Shown here one piece after another: positions 57,489 to 64,000 of a stretch of 64,000 bases of DNA. Both the position numbers and the translations under genes were made by a program. The stretch lies in NCBI GenBank assembly GCA_963969345.1, contig OZ017769.1, forward strand, positions 8,807,725 through 8,871,724. The letters run 5' to 3'. Below the pieces are notes generated by a model, which searched no databases, was not told the origin of the DNA, and saw only the letters and a list, made by a program, of their open reading frames with translations. Positions within the stretch are counted from its first letter, which is position 1. The number at the start of each line of letters is the position of its first letter. This DNA comes from Turbatrix aceti. Lineage: Eukaryota; Nematoda; Chromadorea; Rhabditida; Panagrolaimidae.

Positions 57489-58068
57489 AGGCGGGGAATA
57501 TGCTAGGTCAATGTCAATAAATGTGCTAGGTCATCTTTCTGAAAACTGCGGTGGCACAGAAGATTTTTCCGCGCAGATATGCTAGCTTTTGGGGTCAGGG
57601 CACTCTGTTTGCCTGCGCTGTGCCAAATAGATGGAGAAGATAGGCATTATAGTTTGTGATTCATTAGCACGTGCAAATGGCCTGAATTGTCTGTCATTCA
57701 TGGCAAAAGTAGATGAAAAATGCACAAAAACAATTAAAGTTCTTTTATATTGTTTTGTTTCCATGTTTCAAAATTTTGTAGTTTTAAATACTTTTCTGTT
57801 TTACAATTTGTTTCAAGTTTACGTGCATTTCCGTTGTTTTCTTTCTACGTTCCAAATTATGTTTATTATGATTTTTGGGTCTTGAAAAAAATACTTATGG
57901 ACTCGTTATAGCACTGAAGGGGTAACCGATGAAACTCAGTGTAAGGCACGCGAATAGGTACAACACAGCCGAGGGCAACGGGAGTCAAAAAATATGAAAA
58001 CGAGGTGGTTGCGCCGAATGCTGCGGAGCCATGCTGCGCGTGGGGTAGGATGGGGGTCTATGTCTGGT

Positions 58069-58560
58069 CTAGAGACGCTTGCGACTTCCGAAGATGGACT
58101 GCTTGAGGCGCTGTCCTAGGCCCGGACTGGGGGCAGCGTGCTTCCCGTTGTTGTGCAGAGCACGCCAGGGATCACTGCTGAGGCTGTTGGACTTCATCAG
58201 CGGATGGCTGCCCGAGGGTGGCTCAGGTAAACCCATCTTGTTGAGGGATGCGGTCGACGACGCAGCGGTCGGCGGCTTGCTCTGGTGACCGCCAATGCGT
58301 CGGATGAGCTGGCTCAGGCGCCCCGAACCCTTATGCGCGGGTGGGAGCTGATGACTCGCGATCGAGACGTTGTCGACTTCCGAACACCGCGAGAATCGAC
58401 GATGGTCGTCAATTCCACCACCGATGTTGTCGTAGAACCCATCGTCGCCGCGGGAGGAGATGGATTGCCGTCCGGTGAAGGAGCTCCTTCGCTGGGCTGG
58501 ATTCAGCGGTGGAGGGAAAACCGTTGTTTTCGTTAGAACTTCGGCCGAATAGTCTTCAAG
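58069..58560 (-). pseudogene. Orphan coding-quality frame without a start codon (captured last exon?)
   Basis: A minus-strand frame open for 163 residues to a TAG at 58069-58071, with no ATG near its beginning. Composition is clearly coding: GC-rich third positions and a Ser/Pro/Gly-rich sequence with basic motifs (QRRSSFTGRQSISSRGDDGF near the start, LSQLIRRIGG in the middle, LGQRLKQSIFGSRKRL at the end). It looks like the C-terminal exon of a larger signalling or cytoskeletal protein. It begins within about 20 bp of the border where duplication copy B (58580) starts and is unlike its AT-rich neighbours. I do not recognise the parent gene. It may be a transposed fragment or the last exon of a gene whose other exons I could not see. 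Confidence 0.6.
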
Positions 58561-58579
58561 TCAGTCTGACCAATCGACC

Positions 58580-60262
58580 ATATTTATTATATTAGCTGCG
58601 ATCTGTGGTATACGTTGTACGACAACGATAAAAACAAGGCAAATGTTGTCTATACAAATTTACTTTTCATGGGCTCATGGAAAAAACAATACAGGAAAAT
58701 AACTCAACGATCATAAAGTTCATGTCCAATTAAATCAGAAGAAAACAATTTAAACCTCAAAGTGACGTTTTCTGTGACTTGGCAAATATTACGATCCCAA
58801 ATAAATCCCCATTTACAAGTAAAATCTTTTTTTGGGAAATGAAACCAGGGAGAGTCCAAAGATGGTGTAAAAGGTCTATCAAACAAACAAGGCGGTATAA
58901 AAAAATGAATTTTGACTTTGATAAATTTAGGAAATCCTCCAAGTATACCCTTGACAAGGTCGTATCCTTTCTTCGCGCCTTGAAAAAAGTTTGCAGCAGT
59001 AGGATAACAATCCTCGTCAGGGAGGACAACAGGGGATAAAACAACGTTTTCGACATTTGGAGAAAACGAAGTTAAAAAATTGATCAGTTTCTTGAAGTCT
59101 TCATGAACGGCCGTGAAACCGTAGCTACTCCATTTAATGACAAGATGCCGTATGTGCTGAAGTTGAGCTTTTGACGAGTTGAGCACATGGAGAAACGCAT
59201 CTAATTGTACAGTTGACGGCTTAGTGATTAACCGCAATGTAGGAAGTTCGTCATTATACTGAAAAAAATTACAATGTCGCAAACTTTTTTTAAATGCAGT
59301 AAAATAAGATTTTTTTCAAGAAACTAACGATGTCCATATTTCCACGGCCAAGATAAATTCTTTGAAAGCGGTGCAGTTGTGACTGAACTTCGGCTACCGA
59401 TGAAATCTTTATTGTCAACCGGTGGGAAATTAACATCAAATTTTTCACCTCTTCCAACGAAAATTCAAGCTCGTTCAATTCTGTCACGTTTAATTTTATG
59501 AGACCTAAAATTAAATATTTATTTTTAACTGCTTCAAACTGTACAGGAAAAAGGCAACTCACAGTTAACACGGCAAACTTTTTTCAAAAAAACATAATCG
59601 CATGCTTCAAGACTTTGAATAAAAAGCATTCGAACAAACGGGGCGATCCAGTGAGTGCGCATCGAGTGAACACAATACTGCTGGTTCTTTGGAAAAGTAC
59701 CCAAGTCGCTTCCGTTTACAAGTGTTACTTCACGTTTTTTCATAAAAATACCAAATGAGTGAGACATTTCACGGGAAGACAATGCCAGTTTTTGCACATT
59801 GTCCATGGTATCTTTGGATTCATACTGGAGAAACAAATAAAAGTGATACTTTGAAGACAGGGGACGCATTTTTTGTTAGCCTGTACACAGCAGATTGTAG
59901 GTCACAACGAGTTGTTGAAGCTTTGGCCTCAAAACTGGACGATCCGAACAACCAAAGTCCAACACAACAAAACTGGAGAATGCTGCGCTATGCATATTAT
60001 GTTATGTTGGTAAATGTTGGTGGGGAGGCGGGGACTATGCTAATTGTAAGTCCATGCAAATGAATGTGCTAGGTCATCTTTCTGAAAACTGAAAACGGCA
60101 CAGAAAATTTTTCCGCGCAGATTGGGGTCAGGGCACTCTGTTCGCATGTGCGCTGTGCCGAATAGATGGAGGTTTGTGATTCAATAGCATGTGCAAATGT
60201 CCTGCATTGTCTGTCATTCATGGCAAAAGTCTATGAAAAATGCGCAAAAACAATTAAAATCT
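58580..60262. repeat. Segmental tandem duplication, copy B
   Basis: Direct-orientation copy of 55869-57740 with small indels and without the LINE debris. It includes the complete second F-box-like gene and the shared upstream phrases to about 60262. Confidence 0.85.
58704..59869 (-). CDS. F-box-like family protein, tandem duplicate B
   Basis: Three exons: 59563-59869, 59329-59504, 58704-59258, same phases as copy A, 345 aa. The F-box-like head, the HWIAPFVRML module, the SFSPNVENVV strand and the FPKKDF C-terminal unit are all conserved. The exon 2 donor has moved: copy A ends at ...ILRK, copy B reads on to ...NMDI before GTTAGT. The C-terminus is shorter and different (after FKLFSSDLIG). 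The frame is intact, so it is probably functional. Confidence 0.72.
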
Positions 60263-60798
60263 TACCTGGTTTTCGTATTTGACTATAGTGATGTTTGTTG
60301 CTCGAAACTCTTCGCAATCGTTGCCAAAATTTTATGTACAGCAGCTGAATGACATCTGTCGCATTTTTTGCGGTTTTTGGCATAATTACCTTGAGAACGC
60401 TTTGGGAGAGGGTTTTATTTTAATTTTTTGTGTAAAATTGTTTAACGCCCGTCAAGGTCGTTCGCTTTTAAGTGTGGCATTGCATCGTTTTCCATTGAAG
60501 CGCGGTTATCCTATAAATACGGCTGACACGGTTTATCGACCCATTGCTTTCAACGTTATTTTACTAACTTGCGAGAGTATACGAAGTGTGTTTAAACCAT
60601 CGTGTTAACCAACAAGCTTAAAAAACTTGTTGGTTAATGTTGGAAGCTTAAAAACGAATTTTGAAAACGTCGTGGTTCTCCGCGTTTTATGTATTAATCA
60701 ATTAAATATGATTTGAGTCGTACAACATTCGCTGTTTCAAACAATCATAAAGCAATTTTTTAGCCTTCTGTCAACATCTTTGTCAATTTAATCCAACA
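60263..60798. other. Intergenic region between divergent F-box-like genes
   Basis: Shared upstream region of the minus-strand copy B and the plus-strand gene at 60799. The plus-strand frame 60279-60608 starts at a non-ATG codon and shows no family similarity; not called. Confidence 0.35.
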
Positions 60799-62288
60799 AT
60801 GCGTTCCCTGTCTCGAGCGTATCATCATTTGTTGATTTCGGACACTTTTAAAAGTATAACCGATGTTCGCAGCTTGAATGAATTCCAAAAGCTAGTTTTG
60901 TGTTCTCCTGTATTGTCAGACGCGTTTCAAATTTTTATGAAACAAATCGAGGTAATCTTCAAATACGGAGGAATTCGTTTTCATCACTGCGTAAGTACAT
61001 TTTTATTTGATGTTTTTTCAGTAAACTCATTTTGTTCATTTTAGAATAGCTCGTTTGATATTAAAACTGCTTCTTGGATTACACCATTTGTTCAAATCCT
61101 CAATATCACGCATCTTTCAGAAACAAATGGCTTTGAGTTTTTTGAAGAAGTGTGTCGTTACAACAGTTAGTTTCAATTTTTTTTCTACAACGATTATTTT
61201 TATATAAAAACAATTTTTAGATCTTGCAAAACTAAACGTTTCACTACTGCACGAACCGAGCTTCTACGTCAATAGCGGTGCGTGTGTTTTACCTTTGATA
61301 GCTACGCGCTTTTTTTTTGACTTCGACAACGTGAAGCAACGGCATTGTCAAATTTTTATGATAATTTAAATTCATTCCGAATCTGGAGTCATGAATCTGA
61401 GAGATTCAATTTCAGAGTAAGGGTCAGTGCTACACAAAAAAACTTAGGATTTAAAAATGCCATTGCGTGAAGCTACATAATAACACTTCGTGAAAATAAA
61501 CAGTTTTTTATTTCAGTTAAAAAAGATGTGTTTAAGCATGAAATGATTAAAAAACTGATGAAAGTTCCTCGGCAATTGACAACAGACATTTTATCGGTAG
61601 GCAGAATTCAATACGATCTTTACCGTTTTAATAAAATTGTTCTGCGTGATTCACTTTTTGATACTGAAGAAGTAAGTTGTTTTAGTATTTTATAAAACCT
61701 GCATAAGATTAATTTTATATTTATTTGTTTTAGAAAGTCAACGAATTTCCAACATTGTGTTTAGTTGATAAACGTTTTTCTCACAATTACCCAAATGCTT
61801 TTGTTTGTGCCCTCGACTCATCAAAATCTCGTCTTCAACAAGTGCGGCATATTGTATTTCAATGGCAATGTAATGATTTTGCGATTCTTTTCAAAGACAT
61901 CGAAAAGTTGATAAAATTTCTGACCTCGTTTTCTAAAAACATCGAAAGCGTTACAATCAACGTCCAAGTTTCAACTTTCCCAGCTCTTCCAACTGCTGCA
62001 GATTTTTGGCGCTACGCAAAAGAAGAATATGATCGTTTTGTCGGCATACTTGGCAAATTTCCAGATTTTATCAAAGTTAAAATTAATTTTCAAGTAAAAT
62101 CTAATTTTAAGAAATTCAACGTTGATAAAAATTTGGATTCTCCTTACCTGCATCTACCAAAAAAAGATTTTATTATGAAGCCACAAAAATGGGGGCTATC
62201 GTGGCTTATCAATCGTCAAACCAAAGTGACAGATAACGTCCAATTTTTGTATCAAATTGTTATGATGTCCTCTTCGTTTCATTCATAA
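60799..62288 (+). CDS. F-box-like family protein, five-exon member
   Basis: Five exons: 60799-60990, 61045-61165, 61221-61277, 61517-61671, 61734-62288; phases agree, 359 aa. It aligns end to end with the two minus-strand copies: MRSLSRAYHHLL start, LVLCSPVLSDAFQIFM, TASWITPFVQIL, VPRQLTTDIL, LDSSKSRLQQVRHIVFQW, LTSFSKNIESV, LPKKDF and TDNVQFLYQ. It keeps introns after residue 64 and near residue 123 that the minus-strand copies lack. Orientation is opposite, so it and copy B are divergent. AT-rich codon use, like the rest of the cluster and unlike the housekeeping genes. Confidence 0.75.
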
Positions 62289-62727
62289 ATACGTGTTTTG
62301 TTCAACTTTAAATTTTTTCACTAAATTGCCTTCAAATTGTATTCCAGATCAGCGTATGTTGCATGTATTTATGATAAATTATCCTTGATATTCTAAAATA
62401 TCGAATACACATTTAATGTTTTATTGTACAGTATCACGTTTTCTTCATGATTGTGTGCCACACCAGATTGCATTTAACAGGAAAGCGCGTTTTTCCACGT
62501 TAATCGTTTTTCCATCGCATGTTATGTAAAAAATGCAATGCCGCAAGAATCTGGGCGGTATGCTTTACTTTTACTGATAACCTTTAACTAAATGCATATA
62601 TGTATTCCCGACTTCAAAGTCGCCTTGCTTTCTTGACAACGTTTTGACAACGTGAATTTGTTTATAATTGACTGTACATGTTTCACACATACACATAAAT
62701 ATGTAACATAACAAGGGAAAGGAGAGC
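62289..62727. other. Intergenic region
   Basis: AT-rich spacer between the convergent ends of the intact gene at 60799 and the decayed copy. Nothing recognised. Confidence 0.35.
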
Positions 62728-63435
62728 TCAAAAATTATATGTTAAAGATTGTAACTTCCAAGGGGGCATTGAAATTGGGGCAAAATAATGAACGTTGTCT
62801 GCGACTTTGATTTGACAATGAATGTTCACGGACTCTAACTTGTGCTGTGTACAAATGAAATCATGATTTGAGAAAAGATCATCTGGGCAGTTCAATAACT
62901 CATCAACATCAATATTATTATACAAGCAATTGCCGGGGAATTGACAATAAATTTTGTATTAAATCCAACGATGCCTCATCATCTGTCAGATGCGCTGCTA
63001 CGGTTAATTTTGTGAGACCTGAAAGATATTGTTTTTAATCAAAAATAACGTAAACAAAATGTAAAACTAACTTTTGCACTTCTGAACTTTTTCCAAAAAA
63101 AAGATATCACCGGACCCTCTAACACGCTGGACATTTAAGATTCGAATGAAAGGCACAATCCAGTGTTGGAATTTTGAATAGACGCAAAGTGCCCGATCCT
63201 AAATAGTAAAAAATGTTAACAGAAGCTTTAAAAAGGCACTTACATGGTAGTCAAGTTGAATTATGTTTGTGTCAAAAGTAACTTCGACGTTTTCCATAAA
63301 AATACAAAAAGAGTAAGACATTTCACGGGAAGCAAAAGCCAATTTTTTGAGACTTTCTATGGCAACATATTTGATTACACTATTAATAAGATCCGAAAAC
63401 AACAGCGAATGATACGTTAAAGATAGGGGACGCAT
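62728..63435 (-). pseudogene. Decayed F-box-like family member (internal deletion)
   Basis: Exon 1 (63244-63435, 64 codons) and exon 2 (63072-63198) match the plus-strand gene in length, phase and sequence (MRPLSLTYHSLL, LAFASREMSYSF, HWIVPFIRIL). Exon 3 starts at 63018 and reads as far as SIPRQLL, the place of VPRQLTT in the intact gene. It then jumps directly, in a shifted frame, to the C-terminal unit (DVDELLNCPDD...KVADNVHYF) ending near 62728. About 500 bp coding for the middle of the protein are missing and the frame is broken. Confidence 0.7.
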
Positions 63436-64000
63436 TTTTGTTTGCCTGTGCATAGCCAATTACGGTTTTTAGTTTGGGTTCCGGAGAATAAGGTAACAAC
63501 AAAATGTTGAAATTGGTCAAAACTTGGACTATCCAAAGTTGGTAAACTGCCAGAAAAGAGAAAGCTGGAGTGTAAAGGGGGTTAAGGGCGGGCCGATCAC
63601 CTGGGTTAGCTCATTGGAAACTCCACAGTGGTGCGGAAGACAGTGCAGCATTGGGTAGAGTCTGTATGACGATTCAAACACGACACACAACAGGCAACTT
63701 TCAAACATGGATGGCACATTACTAAATAAATATTGGTGCGTGCATGCCCGTGCGCTAACATAGTCAGCGCGCAATTTTTGATTTGCAACTGCGCTGGACA
63801 ACTGCTGCAAAGTTTTCATCTAAACTAGCACAGTTTATCGGTCCATCGACAATGCCGTAATTTATTATATTATACCATGGCGTTGAAAGCGCTTAAAAGC
63901 AACCCTGGTTTTTATCCCTTGATCAAAATGCAATTCATTGAACCTTTTGGTTGAGAAGCACTAAAAAGACCTTGAGCGTTTTTGAAGCCCCCCGCATCGC
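63436..64000. other. Right-edge non-coding region
   Basis: Upstream DNA of the decayed gene and unassigned sequence. The minus-strand frame 63529-63819 (96 aa) has an odd composition, no splice context and no recognisable domain; not called. Confidence 0.3.

Larger units (their letters stand above)
55869..57740. repeat. Segmental tandem duplication, copy A
   Basis: This block aligns with 58580-60262 over its whole length: the 3' flank (TTTATTATAT...AGC...CGATCTGTGGTAT), the complete F-box-like gene and the promoter side (TGTTAGCCTGTACACAGCAG, then ATGTGCTAGGTCATCTTTCTG). Copy A alone contains about 200 bp with LINE debris (57300-57505). Confidence 0.85.

Noticed and set aside
60279..60608. 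109-aa plus-strand frame between F-box-like genes
   Set aside because: Begins at a non-ATG codon, no family similarity, no splice context; lies in shared promoter DNA.
63529..63819. 96-aa minus-strand frame near the right edge
   Set aside because: Cys/His-rich by chance composition, no recognisable domain, not preserved next to other cluster members.

Overview
The window is eukaryotic nuclear DNA, most likely from a nematode. Coding exons are GC-rich and separated by short AT-rich introns (often 45-60 nt) with GTRAGT donors and TTTTCAG or TTTTTAG acceptors, and many start codons follow a few bases after a lone acceptor, as in SL trans-splicing. The protein families point the same way: an MSP-domain protein, a casein-kinase-1-like pseudokinase, a nematode-style PDZ protein and a local family of F-box-like proteins. 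I cannot name the species. No tRNA, rRNA or CRISPR array was recognised.

Layout. 1-11 kb: first two exons of an S/T/Q-rich protein running off the left edge, a J-domain protein with a His-rich tail, then three minus-strand genes in series: a long alpha-solenoid-like protein (with one apparent frameshift), SmB and OLA1. 11-14.4 kb: a mobile-element patch with an internally deleted LTR retrotransposon, an 83-bp tandem repeat and a complete hAT-type MITE. 15-27 kb: a sugar-transporter-like MFS protein (minus), then a plus-strand run of PDZ protein, pseudokinase, RPP30, TRMT10C-like, an F-box-like protein and SDHC. 27.7-28.8 kb: a near-perfect 1.1-kb palindromic element with a target-site duplication. 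29-38 kb: an extended SDR, a MARVEL tetraspan protein, an Arg/Ser-rich orphan and a small secreted peptide. 38-55 kb (minus): VAC14, an MSP-domain protein, an acidic/His-rich protein with a long upstream region, and a PRPP-synthetase-associated protein with a foldback element about 450 bp upstream. 55.9-63.4 kb: a cluster of F-box-like genes (two tandem duplicates on minus, one on plus, one decayed) with LINE debris and an orphan, start-less coding frame between the duplicates.

The conserved genes are housekeeping functions: nuclear RNase P (RPP30) beside a mitochondrial RNase P subunit (TRMT10C-like), splicing (SmB), translation-associated ATPase (OLA1), respiration (SDHC), PI(3,5)P2 control (VAC14) and nucleotide synthesis (PRPSAP). 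The accessory interest lies in the inverted-repeat elements, the F-box-like expansion and the captured exon. All multi-exon models were joined by hand from donor/acceptor sites and reading-frame arithmetic; no search or alignment was run.
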